Shown: positions 19,420 to 28,465 of the stretch, piece by piece
Layout: the number at the start of each line of letters is the position of its first letter
Position numbering within the stretch: position 1 is the stretch's first letter
DNA from: Desulfoplanes formicivorans
Lineage (GTDB): Bacteria; Desulfobacterota; Desulfovibrionia; Desulfovibrionales; Desulfomicrobiaceae
DNA length: 64,000 bases
Assembly (NCBI RefSeq): GCF_001748225.1
Contig: NZ_BDFE01000008.1
Coordinates: 206,244-270,243, forward strand
Direction: 5' to 3'
Program-made: the position numbers and the translations under genes
The notes under the pieces: model-generated
The model's database searches: none
Told to the model about the DNA's origin: nothing
What the model saw: only the letters and a program-made list of their open reading frames with translations

Positions 19420-20127
19420 TCATTCCATGCCCAAGTGTTGCAACGCTTTGTGGGCAGCTTGCTGCTCTGCCTTCTTGAGGCTGGTGTCCCTGGCCTCCAG
19501 AGATTCTCCCGAGGGCAATGTCACCTGAACCACATAGATTTTGGCGTGTTCCGGTCCTTCACTTGCCACAAGTTGATAGGTCGGTCGTGCCTTGTCATAT
19601 TTTTGGGTTATTTCCTGGAGCCTGCTTTTGTAATCCTTGGGCCGGGGTTTTTCGGGATATTCCGGCCAGAAGGGTGCAAACAGCTTGGCAATGCACTGCT
19701 GAACCGCTTCGAAACCTCCATCCAGATAGATGGCGCCCAGGATCGCCTCCAATGCATCGCTCAAAACGGAGTCTCTTTCTCGTCCACCTTGAGCAGCCTC
19801 ACCCTTCCCCAGCAAGAGAAAATTTCCCAGCGCAATGGTGCGGGCCACTCGAGCCAGCCCCGGCTCACTGACCAGTTTGGCCCGCAAGCGTGTCAACTCT
19901 CCTTCGTGGATGTCAGGGAATCTGTTGTACAATTCCGTTGAAATACAGATCTCCACAACGGCATCACCCAGAAATTCCATCCGTTCGTTGCTTTGCGTGT
20001 CATGCTCGTTGGCAAAGGAGCTGTGTGTCAGTGCCATGACTAAAAGCTTGACTTGGGAGAATTCATAATGAATAGCCCGTTGCAAGCTTTCCAATCCCTT
20101 TACATTGTCTTCCACTCTTTGCTCCAT
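19420..20127 (-). CDS. rnc: Ribonuclease III
   Basis: A 235-aa double-strand-specific endoribonuclease that processes rRNA precursors and structured mRNAs. The catalytic signature NERMEFLGDAV is near residue 47, with the second acidic site DALEAILGAIYLDGG near residue 123. A C-terminal dsRNA-binding domain begins near residue 165 (DYKSRLQEITQK ... KKAEQQAAHKALQHL). The ATG at 20127 is only 11 bp from the start of the divergent acyl-CoA synthetase-like gene, so at least one of the two promoters must lie within the neighbouring coding region. Confidence 0.97.
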   Translation of the reverse strand: MEQRVEDNVKGLESLQRAIHYEFSQVKLLVMALTHSSFANEHDTQSNERMEFLGDAVVEICISTELYNRFPDIHEGELTRLRAKLVSEPGLARVARTIALGNFLLLGKGEAAQGGRERDSVLSDALEAILGAIYLDGGFEAVQQCIAKLFAPFWPEYPEKPRPKDYKSRLQEITQKYDKARPTYQLVASEGPEHAKIYVVQVTLPSGESLEARDTSLKKAEQQAAHKALQHLGME

Positions 20128-20138
20128 AGGTTTTTTTC

Positions 20139-22238
20139 ATGCGAGTGACTTCTCTCGATCCCCTTTTTCTGCCACGCTCCATTGCCGTGATTGGCGAATC
20201 CGGTCGTGAAGGTGGGCTGGTATGGTCCGTTGTGACGCGGATGGTCACTTCCGGGTACAGGGGGCGTGTCATGCCTGTGGTACCTGGAGGTGAAGACGTT
20301 TACGGTCTTCAGGCATGTGACGGTGTCGAGAATCTGCCCAAGGGCGTCGAATTGGCCATCATGTGCTTGAAACTGGCTGACCTGATCCCGGTTCTGGATG
20401 AACTGGGCAGGGGGGGCGTCAAATGCGTCATATGCCTGGCTTCGGGCGAAACCGAAACACGGGCCGATGAGTTCGGCCTTGAACAGCGTGTTAACGCCCT
20501 TGTGCGAAAATGGGGGATGACCCTTGTCGGTCCCAAGAGTCTGGGTCTAATCAACACGGTGCAGGGAGTCAACGCAAGCGTGTGTCTGCCCTCCGTTTCC
20601 CCGGGAAACATTGCCTTTTTTTCCCAGTCGGATGCATTGACCCTGAGCATCCTGGATCTGGCCCGGGATGAACTCGGGTTTTCCAAATGCATGAGCCTTG
20701 GCAACCGTTCCCGGATCAGTGAAACGGATCTGCTCGCTTTTCTGGTGAACGATCCGGATACGGCCGTTATTGCCGGGTACATGGAGGCGGTCGGGGATGC
20801 TCCCCGATTTTTGCGCACGGCCCAGGATGTGACCAAAAAGAAGCCGGTGGTCGTTGTCAGACCCGGCACCACCCCCAAGGGACAAACAGCCGCCCTGTTC
20901 CACCGGGATGCCATGTTCGGGTTTGCCAAAACCTATGCCACGGTTTTCAAACAGACCGGCATCATTGCCACGCCGGATATTCCCTCGTTTCTCGCCCTGC
21001 TCAAGGGTTTTTCCAAACAGCCCCTGCCTGAAGGCAACAATGTTGCTGTTGTGACCAATTCCGGGAGCTTCGGGGTTTTGGCTGCAGATGCTGCCGCCAC
21101 CTGTGGCTTTGATCTTCCGTGTTTTTCCCGGGAAACCATGCAAGGACTTGGGGAGATGCTACCGGGCCATGGTGGTGTGTACAACCCCGTTGTCATGGAA
21201 CCGACACTTTCCTTCCGGGTTTGGAAACGGATTATCGGTAAGCTGGAAGATGACCCGTTGGTGCATATTGTGGTGGTGGTTGTTGTTCCCCGTTACGGGA
21301 TGGATATCGAGGAGCTGGCCACCTCCCTGGTGAGCAGTCTTGTGGCCGTCAGGAAAACCGTGTGCGTGTGCGTGCCTGGCGGGCCCGCAGCCCTGGAGGC
21401 CCGTCGCATCTTCGAATCCACCTCCCTTCCCTGTTATGACAATCTTGAACAGGCCCTGTACACGGTTCGGTCCATGCGTGAGTATCGCCAATGGCAGCGC
21501 AAGCCATATCCTGTTGAAGTCTGCTATCGCAGGGACAGCCCCAAGATCCGGAAAATCATTGACGATGCCCGCGATGCCGGGATGTACGAGCTGCAGGGGA
21601 TCGAGGCCCAGCCCCTGCTTATGGCCTATGAACTGACCTTTTGGGAAATGAAATTGGCTCGTACGGCCAAGAGTGCGGCCAAAATGGCCCGCAAGATGGG
21701 TTTTCCCGTGGCCCTCAAATTGGCGTCCCCCCAAGCGGACATGGTTGGGAGGGAACAGGTTGTCGATGTGGATGACAACAAGTCGGTGTATGAGGCCTTT
21801 TGGGAAATAACAGAGGGGGTTCGCCGTGTCTGGCCGGAAATCTTCATCTCCGGGTGTCTGGTGCAAAAAACAGCTCCGCCCACGGCCAGGCGTGTATGCA
21901 TCCGATTGATGCGTGATCCGCAATTCGGTCCGCTGATATCCTTTGCACTCGACGGCGGCTGTGACAATGATCAGGCCGGGATTGCTCATCGTTTGGCCCC
22001 CTTGAGCCTGCAAGATGCCCACGACATCATCCGTGAGCCCTGGGCCTTTCCGGTGCTTCGGGGCAGTCGGGGTGAGCCGGGGGCCCATCTTCGTTCCCTG
22101 GAAGATGTCCTGCTCACGGTCTCCCAATTGGCCATGGACTGTCCGGAAATTCTCGAACTCGAATTGAGTCCTGTTTTTGTGGATGATCAGCAAACGGTTA
22201 TCGGGAATGCCAGGGTTGTCCTGAGCCCTCGGGCTTGA
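20139..22238 (+). CDS. ADP-forming acetate/acyl-CoA synthetase-like protein (fused alpha-beta)
   Basis: A 699-aa protein with the domain order of fused NDP-forming acyl-CoA synthetases: CoA-binding Rossmann domain (residues ~8-130, SIAVIGESGREGG), succinyl-CoA ligase-like domains (~150-460) and a C-terminal ATP-grasp domain (~500-699, AAKMARKMGFPVALKLASP). His ~255 in AALFHRDAMFG aligns with the phospho-histidine of acetyl-CoA synthetase, although the usual SHTG context is changed. Family members interconvert acyl-CoA + ADP + Pi and acid + CoA + ATP. The ribosome site is weak (AGG). Followed after 111 nt by the DRTGG protein, a plausible partner in acetyl-CoA/acetate metabolism. Substrate not determined. 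Confidence 0.82.
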   Translation: MRVTSLDPLFLPRSIAVIGESGREGGLVWSVVTRMVTSGYRGRVMPVVPGGEDVYGLQACDGVENLPKGVELAIMCLKLADLIPVLDELGRGGVKCVICLASGETETRADEFGLEQRVNALVRKWGMTLVGPKSLGLINTVQGVNASVCLPSVSPGNIAFFSQSDALTLSILDLARDELGFSKCMSLGNRSRISETDLLAFLVNDPDTAVIAGYMEAVGDAPRFLRTAQDVTKKKPVVVVRPGTTPKGQTAALFHRDAMFGFAKTYATVFKQTGIIATPDIPSFLALLKGFSKQPLPEGNNVAVVTNSGSFGVLAADAAATCGFDLPCFSRETMQGLGEMLPGHGGVYNPVVMEPTLSFRVWKRIIGKLEDDPLVHIVVVVVVPRYGMDIEELATSLVSSLVAVRKTVCVCVPGGPAALEARRIFESTSLPCYDNLEQALYTVRSMREYRQWQRKPYPVEVCYRRDSPKIRKIIDDARDAGMYELQGIEAQPLLMAYELTFWEMKLARTAKSAAKMARKMGFPVALKLASPQADMVGREQVVDVDDNKSVYEAFWEITEGVRRVWPEIFISGCLVQKTAPPTARRVCIRLMRDPQFGPLISFALDGGCDNDQAGIAHRLAPLSLQDAHDIIREPWAFPVLRGSRGEPGAHLRSLEDVLLTVSQLAMDCPEILELELSPVFVDDQQTVIGNARVVLSPRA

Positions 22239-22349
22239 ACGGGTTTTCGGGGGTGTTGACCGGGTGACGATTTTTTACTGTTTCATACATCAACTTGCGG
22301 CTTGCCACCGGCCAGCCGTCTTTTCATTTCATTCCCCACCGGAGGCATT

Positions 22350-23414
22350 ATGCATGGAATCTATGTAGGAGCCACCTCGGCCTATGCAGGCAAGAACCTG
22401 ATTGCCCTTGGGCTTGGGCTCAAGCTTCAGAAGGACGGATATCGCGTCGGATACATGAAGCCCATCGGGGCCCTGCCTTTCAAGAAAGATGGCAAGCCAG
22501 GCGATGAGGACGCCTTTTTCATCCAGGAAATTTTGGGCCTCGAAGGTGATCCCGAGGATGTTACCCCGGTGGTTGTTGACCAGGATTTCATGGTCAAGGC
22601 CTTTTCCGGACGAACCGAGGATCTGATGCCCAAAATCGAGCAGGCATATGAACGGCTTTCCCGCGACACGGACGTCATGATCGTTTCCGGTTCCGGGAGC
22701 ATGTTTTCCGGAAAATACTGCAATCTGGACGGGGTAAGCATTGTCAAACGTTTCGGACTGCAGGCCCTTGTGATTGATCGTTTCGACAAGGAACTCAAAT
22801 ACGATTATCTGGCGGTCATGAAGGAAACCCTGGGAGAGCATCTGCTTGGCGCGGTGCTCAATGATATTCCTGCTTCCTTTATGAGCGAACTGACGACCAT
22901 GCTCATCCCGTTTTTCGAACAGCAGGGTATCCGTATCCTGGGGACCATTCCCAGTGATCCCCTCATGGGAGCCATCCGGGTGGAAGATCTGTGCGAGCGG
23001 CTTGGGGGCAAGCTGATCACTGCGCAGGAGAGGAAGGACCGGGTGGTGGAGAACTTTCTCATCGGCACCATGCAGGTGGAAAATTTCATGACCCATTTCA
23101 AGAAAAGTCGTCGGTCAGCGGTTATTGTCGGCGGTGATCGCTCCGATGTGCATCTCGTGGCCCTGGAAGGCCAGTGTGAATGCCTGATCATGACCGGCAA
23201 TATCTATCCCAACGATATCATCATGACCCGGGCCGAAGTGCTTGGCATCCCCCTCATCGTTGTCAGGGACGATACCTACACGGTGGCCAGGAAGATGGAG
23301 GCCATTCTTTCCCGAAGCAAGCTGCGTGATGCCATCAAGATCCGCCATGGGGCCGATCTCGTGGCCTCGTTGCTGGACTTCTCGTACATGGAGGAAAAAC
23401 TCGGATTGGCGTAA
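22350..23414 (+). CDS. BioD-like / DRTGG domain protein (phosphotransacetylase N-terminal type)
   Basis: A 354-aa cytoplasmic protein. Residues ~1-210 resemble the dethiobiotin-synthetase-like P-loop domain found at the N-terminus of long phosphotransacetylases (YVGATSAYAGKNLIALGLG; VMIVSGSGSMFSG); residues ~215-330 are a DRTGG domain. There is no phosphotransacetylase catalytic domain. The P-loop is degenerate (GATSAYAGKN rather than GxxxxGKT/S). ATG at 22350, 4 nt after GGAGG. Likely co-transcribed with the acyl-CoA synthetase-like gene and probably regulatory or nucleotide-sensing; the function is inferred. Confidence 0.8.
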   Translation: MHGIYVGATSAYAGKNLIALGLGLKLQKDGYRVGYMKPIGALPFKKDGKPGDEDAFFIQEILGLEGDPEDVTPVVVDQDFMVKAFSGRTEDLMPKIEQAYERLSRDTDVMIVSGSGSMFSGKYCNLDGVSIVKRFGLQALVIDRFDKELKYDYLAVMKETLGEHLLGAVLNDIPASFMSELTTMLIPFFEQQGIRILGTIPSDPLMGAIRVEDLCERLGGKLITAQERKDRVVENFLIGTMQVENFMTHFKKSRRSAVIVGGDRSDVHLVALEGQCECLIMTGNIYPNDIIMTRAEVLGIPLIVVRDDTYTVARKMEAILSRSKLRDAIKIRHGADLVASLLDFSYMEEKLGLA

Positions 23415-23443
23415 ACAGCAGGGCAGGACGGGTTCATACTGCA

Positions 23444-23476
23444 GGCAAAGGGTCATACAGATCCTTTGCCTTTTTT
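23444..23476 (+). terminator. Terminator after the DRTGG gene
   Basis: GGCAAAGG (23444-23451), 11-nt loop, CCTTTGCC (23463-23470), then TTTTTT. Confidence 0.88.
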
Positions 23477-23517
23477 ATGCTTCGGATAAGGACTACGACC
23501 AAAGAAATGGTGCTTTC

Positions 23518-23925
23518 ATGGATTTTTCACAAGATATCCCGGGTTGGTTGACCGCGTCCATGCTTGATACCTGACTGATGTTTATCGCGATTTTTTGGAA
23601 CTTAATACCGCTGCCAAGCGGTGGAAGATTGCCGTCAAGGCCATATTGTTCCTGAAATGGCTGGTGATTTTTCTTTGCCTGTATGTCCTATCGGTTTTGC
23701 CATGCAGGATACCATCGGCAGTCTCATTTTCGGTCTGCTCATTCAGATCGAGAAGTCTTTTGCATAGGCGACTGAATTGCCGCCACCCATGAGGGTAAGG
23801 TGATGGAGACCAGCTGGCGGTATATCAAGACCGTGAGCAGAGATTATATACTCATCCCGAACAACAGCATATCCAGGGACACCCTGGTCAATTACAACCG
23901 GCCCATTCCCTATCCTCGACAGAAA
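23518..23925 (+). pseudogene. Decayed MscS-family mechanosensitive channel
   Basis: Pieces of an MscS channel occur in order but in different frames. MDFSQDIPGWLTASMLDT runs from 23518 to a TGA at 23572; NTAAKRWKIAVKAI is at ~23605; GFAMQDTIGSLIFGLLIQIE, the conserved pore-helix region, is at ~23693; a TAG then interrupts after KSFA; GD-stop-IAATHEGKVMETSWR and YILIPNNSISRDTLVNY, the beta-domain signature, run to ~23905. At least two frameshifts and three stops are present, one of them (TGA) where the family usually has Trp. The total is far shorter than a complete channel, so internal sequence has been lost. The gene is dead. Confidence 0.85.
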
Positions 23926-24053
23926 GGCTGCAGGGAGCAGTCTCTTGGACAGATTTCGTCAGATTTTCATGGAATGAACCCCTGTTTTCTCAGCATGTTG
24001 CTGGTTCGGGCCTTTTGAGCGTTTGCCCGTGAACCGCAATGCCGATTGCCATA

Positions 24054-24090
24054 AGCCCCCGTGCATGTCTGTTTAGCATGCACGGGGGCT
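24054..24090. terminator. Strong hairpin, terminator-like
   Basis: AGCCCCCGTGCATG (24054-24067) and CATGCACGGGGGCT (24077-24090) pair over 14 bp around a 9-nt loop. Only a weak T-run (TTGCGTT) follows, so termination is likely but not certain. It probably belonged to the lost MscS gene. Confidence 0.6.
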
Positions 24091-24466
24091 TTGCGTTGGG
24101 AACAATGTACAGGAAAGAGGGTAACTATCTGAGTGATCATGGTTTTTATTTGGTGCACAAGGTGTGATTTTTCTTGTGTCATCTCTGTACCTTGTCTTGG
24201 TTTTGTCGTATGGGCAAAAATGGTATGGTCATTCTATGGAAAGCACTTTTGTTCCCATAATGTATTACGAATTTGATACGTCATGGGTGTATGAATTGTG
24301 TTCGCAATGATGCCAAAAGATGTTGCTTGTAGTCGCAAGCAGGGACTCTTTAACCTCCTTCCATCGACATGGCTGCTATTGCATGGTAAAGGAAGCGTTC
24401 CTTCACTCATCGGCATTTTCGGATGAAACGGCATCCAAACAAGGGCATTGTTGATGCCATGGTTGT

Positions 24467-24483
24467 TGGCTGGTTTCTTGCAA
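24467..24483 (+). promoter_or_regulatory. Candidate sigma-54 promoter of the type II secretion operon
   Basis: TGGCTGG-TTTC-TTGCA: GG (24468-24469) and GC (24480-24481) are exactly 10 bp apart. The predicted start near 24493 is ~100 nt before the first operon gene. The -24 element is a weaker match than that of the flagellin promoter. Confidence 0.5.
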
Positions 24484-24595
24484 ATTTAGGTGGAATGGGA
24501 CCCACTATCCAGCTCCAGAAGAATGGTGCCCAACCTGTCCCACGATTTTTCCCGGTTGCACAACCCTTATACCGCAGAGCAAGCAGGCAGTACTC

Positions 24596-25489
24596 ATGAA
24601 CGAATCCCCTTGTATAATCCGGTCGGCCATGTGGCTCGGCTGCGCCTTGGTCGTTTGGATACTGGTCACCGGGTGTGCAGCCGTCAACAAGAAGGAAACC
24701 GTTGTGTCCGCCCGGCCTGATGCAGAATTTCACCATGCATTGCGGCTCATGCAGGAAAATGATGTTCCCGGGGCCATCGACATGCTGGACAGGGTGATCG
24801 TGGCCAACCCTGATGACAGCGTGGCCTTGTACAATCGGGGGTATTGTTTCCAACAGACCGAAGCGTATTTGAACGCTGTGGCGGATTATACTGCGGCCCT
24901 GGAAATCGATCCGGATATGGTCCAGGCGGCCTGCAACCGTGGCTCCGCGCTGTTTGCCCATGGACAAAAGGACGAGGCCCGCAAGCAGTGGGAATCTCTT
25001 GCCAGGAGGCATCCCGAGTATGCACCGACGTTTTACAATCTCGGCCTGTATTATCTGGAGAAAAAGCAGTTCGACCGGGCGGTGAAGGAATTTTCAAGGG
25101 CCATCAACAGGGATCCCTCCATGACCGCGGCTTTTGTCAACCGTGCCAACGGGTATGTGGCCCTGGGCAGACTCGAGGAGGCTGCCCAGGACTACACCCG
25201 TGCCATTGCCCTCAAGCGAACCGATGCCCAGATCTATTTCAACCGTGCCGTGGCCTGGGATGAAATGGCTGATTATGATCAGGCCATTTCCGATTATTCC
25301 AGGGCCGTTGCGTTTGATCCGGATTTTGCGGCCGCCTACTACAATCGGGGTATCCTGTACATGCGCCTTGGCGGCAAGCGTCTCGGGTGCGCGGATATGA
25401 GCCAGGCGTGCAGTCTGGGATTGTGTGACCGGTACCGGCAGTTGCAAAAGCTGGGGGATTGTCCACTGGATGTTGATGAGCACGAATAA
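24596..25489 (+). CDS. TPR-repeat lipoprotein, first gene of the secretion operon
   Basis: A 297-aa protein with a lipoprotein signal (hydrophobic residues ~9-25, lipobox LVTGC with Cys near residue 27) and six or seven tetratricopeptide repeats from about residue 42 to 265 (for example ALYNRGYCFQQTEAYLNAVA, PTFYNLGLYYLEKKQFDRAV). TPR lipoproteins such as PilF/PilW act as pilotins for secretins; heading an operon with gspD makes that role likely here, by inference. The ribosome site is weak. Its 3' end probably overlaps the start of gspC. Confidence 0.82.
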   Translation: MNESPCIIRSAMWLGCALVVWILVTGCAAVNKKETVVSARPDAEFHHALRLMQENDVPGAIDMLDRVIVANPDDSVALYNRGYCFQQTEAYLNAVADYTAALEIDPDMVQAACNRGSALFAHGQKDEARKQWESLARRHPEYAPTFYNLGLYYLEKKQFDRAVKEFSRAINRDPSMTAAFVNRANGYVALGRLEEAAQDYTRAIALKRTDAQIYFNRAVAWDEMADYDQAISDYSRAVAFDPDFAAAYYNRGILYMRLGGKRLGCADMSQACSLGLCDRYRQLQKLGDCPLDVDEHE

Positions 25490-26339
25490 CAGGCCGCACG
25501 CAACATACGGGTTTTCCATGCTGGGATTGACAAAGGGGCTTGAAGGTTTGGGGGCAATGCTTCGCGGTTTCAGGACCGGCCTGACTCCATTGGTGCAGAT
25601 GATCAATGCGACCGTGTTGACCACGGTGATCAATGTGCTGGTTATTGTCCTTGTCGTGTACATGCTTGTGGCAGCCGGTCTGAAACGGGACAGGGTAGCC
25701 CTGGAAAACAGGGCTATTGTGAACAGTCATCGCGAGACGGTTCGCCAGCCCCGGGCAAAGCCGCTAGCAGGTCCCAGGTTGAGGCGTCTTGAAGAGTATC
25801 GCTCCATTGCTGCCCGTGATCTTTTCGGAACCGGGAAACAGGCTGTCAAACCAGGGGACGACAAGGAAGAGGTCAGGATCGAGAACATGCCATTGGCCTC
25901 GTTGCAGCTCAGACTCATGGGCACTGTGGTCGCCAGCGATCCGGCCATGCGAAAGGCCATCATTGCCGAGGCCAACGGGCGCAATGAGCGCATGTACCGT
26001 GAAGGGGACCGGGTCAAAGGCGCCACCATCAAGAAAATTCTCCGGTATGCGGTTGTGCTGAACACAGGCAAGAGGGACGAGGTGCTGAAAATGGAGATCC
26101 CCCGCAAAGACAAACCGAATCCGCCATCGGGCCGGTTGGACAGGCGCGTTCCGGTTCAGGCCGTTACCCATAGTCGGGGAGAGGCCCAACAGTCCCTTGC
26201 GACGAGTTCCTTGCTATTTGAGACAACCGCGTTTGAAGGCCACTGGTCTGGCGGGATCAGCGATCAGACTCAAGAGCATGGGACAGGCAGCGTTTTATTC
26301 ACGCCGGGACTATGGATCAATGATATTCTCTCGGGGTGA
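25470..26339 (+). CDS. gspC: Type II secretion inner-membrane protein GspC
   Basis: About 289 aa. One N-terminal membrane segment (TTVINVLVIVLVVYMLVAAG) is followed by a GspC homology region: EEYRSIAARDLFG, then LQLRLMGTVVAS, MYREGDRVKGATIKKI and VVLNTGKRDEVLKME. This region contacts the secretin N0 domain. No PDZ or coiled-coil C-terminus is recognisable; the last ~80 residues are low in hydrophobicity and unfamiliar. The start is uncertain: ATGs at 25470, 25476 and 25518 are in frame and none has a good ribosome site. The first two overlap the TPR gene. Confidence 0.8.
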   Translation: MLMSTNNRPHATYGFSMLGLTKGLEGLGAMLRGFRTGLTPLVQMINATVLTTVINVLVIVLVVYMLVAAGLKRDRVALENRAIVNSHRETVRQPRAKPLAGPRLRRLEEYRSIAARDLFGTGKQAVKPGDDKEEVRIENMPLASLQLRLMGTVVASDPAMRKAIIAEANGRNERMYREGDRVKGATIKKILRYAVVLNTGKRDEVLKMEIPRKDKPNPPSGRLDRRVPVQAVTHSRGEAQQSLATSSLLFETTAFEGHWSGGISDQTQEHGTGSVLFTPGLWINDILSG

Positions 26340-26512
26340 AGGCCCATCCCCTGTCCAGTCTGAAGCAGGCCGGCGCTCTGCATGATGCGCTGGTGCGGAT
26401 CGGGAAGGTTTTTGTGAACATCAGGCGGTTCGGGCGTGAGCAGGACATTGCCCTGTGTATGCACTCATGGGTGGCAAAACGTTTCAATCAAGCATGCAAA
26501 GCGAGATGGTCT

Positions 26513-28465
26513 ATGCATTTTTCAGATAAACGAACCGGTTGCGTTCTGGTGGGATTGTTCATGGCCCTGATGGTTGTCTGTACTTCCGGGGCAGAGGCCC
26601 AGCAGGCCCGGGAATCCAAGTACATTACCATGGATTTTGACCAGGTGGATATCCATATATTCATCAAGTTCATCAGTGAGATAACCGGAAGAAATTTTGT
26701 GGTCGACGACAAGGTCAAGGGCAAGGTCACGGTGCTCTCGCCTTCCCGGATCAATGTGGACGAGGCCTACAAGGTGTTTGAGTCGGTTCTCGAGGTCAAC
26801 GGACTGACCGCGGTTCCTGCGGGCGGGGTGACCAAGATTGTGCCTTCGATTCTGGCTCGGCAGAAGAATATCGAGACCCGTATCAAACCCTTTCGTTCGT
26901 CCCGTCCCGATGACACCTTCGTGACCCAGATCATCCCTTTGCAGCATGCATCAGCCGATGATTTGCGCAAGATCATGATGCCCATGGTCTCCAAGGAAGG
27001 TATTCTCATTGCCTATGCGCCCACGGAAACACTCATCCTGACCGATTATTTTTCCAATATCCAGCGGTTGCTCCGTATCGTGGGCGAGCTGGACATCGCC
27101 CTTGAGGACGCGAGGATCACGGTCATCCGGCTCAAGTATGCCGAGGCGGCTGATGCGGTCGGCCAGATAGCCAAGCTCGTGCAGCCCCAGAAAACAGGTG
27201 GAAAGACCCCGGCCGTGGTCAAGATAGTGGCGGATGAGCGGCTCAATGCGGTCATTGTGTTGGCCGAGAACAAGGAAATGGCTCAGATCGTCCGTCTGCT
27301 GAATGATCTGGATCATCCCACTCCCAAGGGGAAGAACTCCATTCATGTGGTTCATCTGGACAATGCCGATGCCGAGGAATTGAGCAAGGTCCTCACCGGT
27401 CTGGCAGGTCAGCAGACCAACAAGGGCAAGGAACCTGTCATTTCCAAGGATGTCAAAATCGTGGCCGACAAGGCCACCAACAGTCTGGTGGTCACGGCCA
27501 AACCCGACGAGTTCGAAGCGCTGCAAGCGGTTTTAAGGGAACTCGATCAGCCCAGAAAACAGGTTTATGTGGAGGCGGCGATCATCGAAGTGACCGCGGG
27601 GGATTCTCTTGATCTGGGGGTTGCCTGGCAAGGGGGAGGCGAGTCCGGAGATACCGTGGTCATAGGTACGGCCAATACCTCGACGGTGCAGGGTAACAGC
27701 TCGGGCGGGATTCCCACTGCAAGTATCAACGGCATTGCAACCAGTGCGGCCCAAACCTTTTCCTTTGGTCTTCTGTCCATGCCCTTTACCTTCAACGGGT
27801 ACCAGTATTTCAGCCTGGGTGCTTTTCTCCAGGCCGCCCAGACGGACAGTAGTGTGAATATCATTTCCACCCCCCAGCTCATGACCCTGGAGAACGAGGA
27901 AGCCAAGGTGGTCATTGCCGAGAATCGGCCTTACCAGACAAGCACCAACACCTCGGACGCAGACATTGATTACGCCAACTACGAGTACAAGGACGTTGGC
28001 GTGACTCTGAAGGTCACTCCCCAGATCAATGAACGGGGATCGGTGAAAATGAAGATCTATCAGGAAACCAGCCGGGTTGATTCTCAGGCGACCCTGGCCA
28101 CCGGGGGAACCCTGACACCCATTACGCGCAAGAGACAGGCCGAAACCACGGTTGAAGTGGCTGACGGCAAGACCGTGGTCATTGCCGGTCTTATTGAGGA
28201 CAGCTCGACCAATTCCAAAACCAAGGTTCCCGGTCTCGGGGATATCCCCCTTTTGGGCTGGCTGTTCAAAACGGATTCCACATCCACTGCCAAGACCAAC
28301 ATGTTTGTGTTTCTCACTCCTCATGTGGTTGAAAGCCCCGAGGATTCCCGCAAGGTTTTTCTGGACAAGATGAAACTCATCGAATCCGTGCGGTTCAACT
28401 CCCGGGGACGCATCGAACCCATGAACAAGCCCTTGTTCATGGCCGGTCCCCTGGTGATCAGATGA
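26513..28465 (+). CDS. gspD: Type II secretion outer-membrane secretin GspD
   Basis: About 650 aa. A Sec signal peptide (MHFSDKRTGCVLVGLFMAL ... GAEAQ) is followed by the N0 domain (ITMDFDQVDIHIFIKFIS), N1-N3 repeats (VIRLKYAEAADAVGQIAKLV; VVHLDNADAEELSKVLTGL) and the C-terminal secretin beta-barrel (VYVEAAIIEVTAGDSLDLGVAW; VPGLGDIPLLGWLFK; TNMFVFLTPHVV). It forms the outer-membrane channel of the secretion system. The frame is open back to 26336, but the signal peptide supports the ATG at 26513; a GTG at 26414 with AAGG upstream is the alternative. It overlaps gspE by 4 nt. Confidence 0.95.
   Translation: MHFSDKRTGCVLVGLFMALMVVCTSGAEAQQARESKYITMDFDQVDIHIFIKFISEITGRNFVVDDKVKGKVTVLSPSRINVDEAYKVFESVLEVNGLTAVPAGGVTKIVPSILARQKNIETRIKPFRSSRPDDTFVTQIIPLQHASADDLRKIMMPMVSKEGILIAYAPTETLILTDYFSNIQRLLRIVGELDIALEDARITVIRLKYAEAADAVGQIAKLVQPQKTGGKTPAVVKIVADERLNAVIVLAENKEMAQIVRLLNDLDHPTPKGKNSIHVVHLDNADAEELSKVLTGLAGQQTNKGKEPVISKDVKIVADKATNSLVVTAKPDEFEALQAVLRELDQPRKQVYVEAAIIEVTAGDSLDLGVAWQGGGESGDTVVIGTANTSTVQGNSSGGIPTASINGIATSAAQTFSFGLLSMPFTFNGYQYFSLGAFLQAAQTDSSVNIISTPQLMTLENEEAKVVIAENRPYQTSTNTSDADIDYANYEYKDVGVTLKVTPQINERGSVKMKIYQETSRVDSQATLATGGTLTPITRKRQAETTVEVADGKTVVIAGLIEDSSTNSKTKVPGLGDIPLLGWLFKTDSTSTAKTNMFVFLTPHVVESPEDSRKVFLDKMKLIESVRFNSRGRIEPMNKPLFMAGPLVIR

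Larger units (their letters stand above)
23926..24595. other. Non-coding stretch between the MscS remnant and the secretion operon
   Basis: I see no gene in these 670 bp. They contain a strong hairpin (24054-24090), an AT-rich zone at 24100-24300 and a candidate sigma-54 promoter near 24468. A 201-codon frame on the minus strand at 24407-25012 overlaps the TPR gene and has no recognisable content. Confidence 0.5.

Noticed and set aside
24407..25012. A 201-codon minus-strand frame over the start of the TPR lipoprotein gene
   Set aside because: It is antisense to a clear lipoprotein with TPR repeats and carries no familiar motif.
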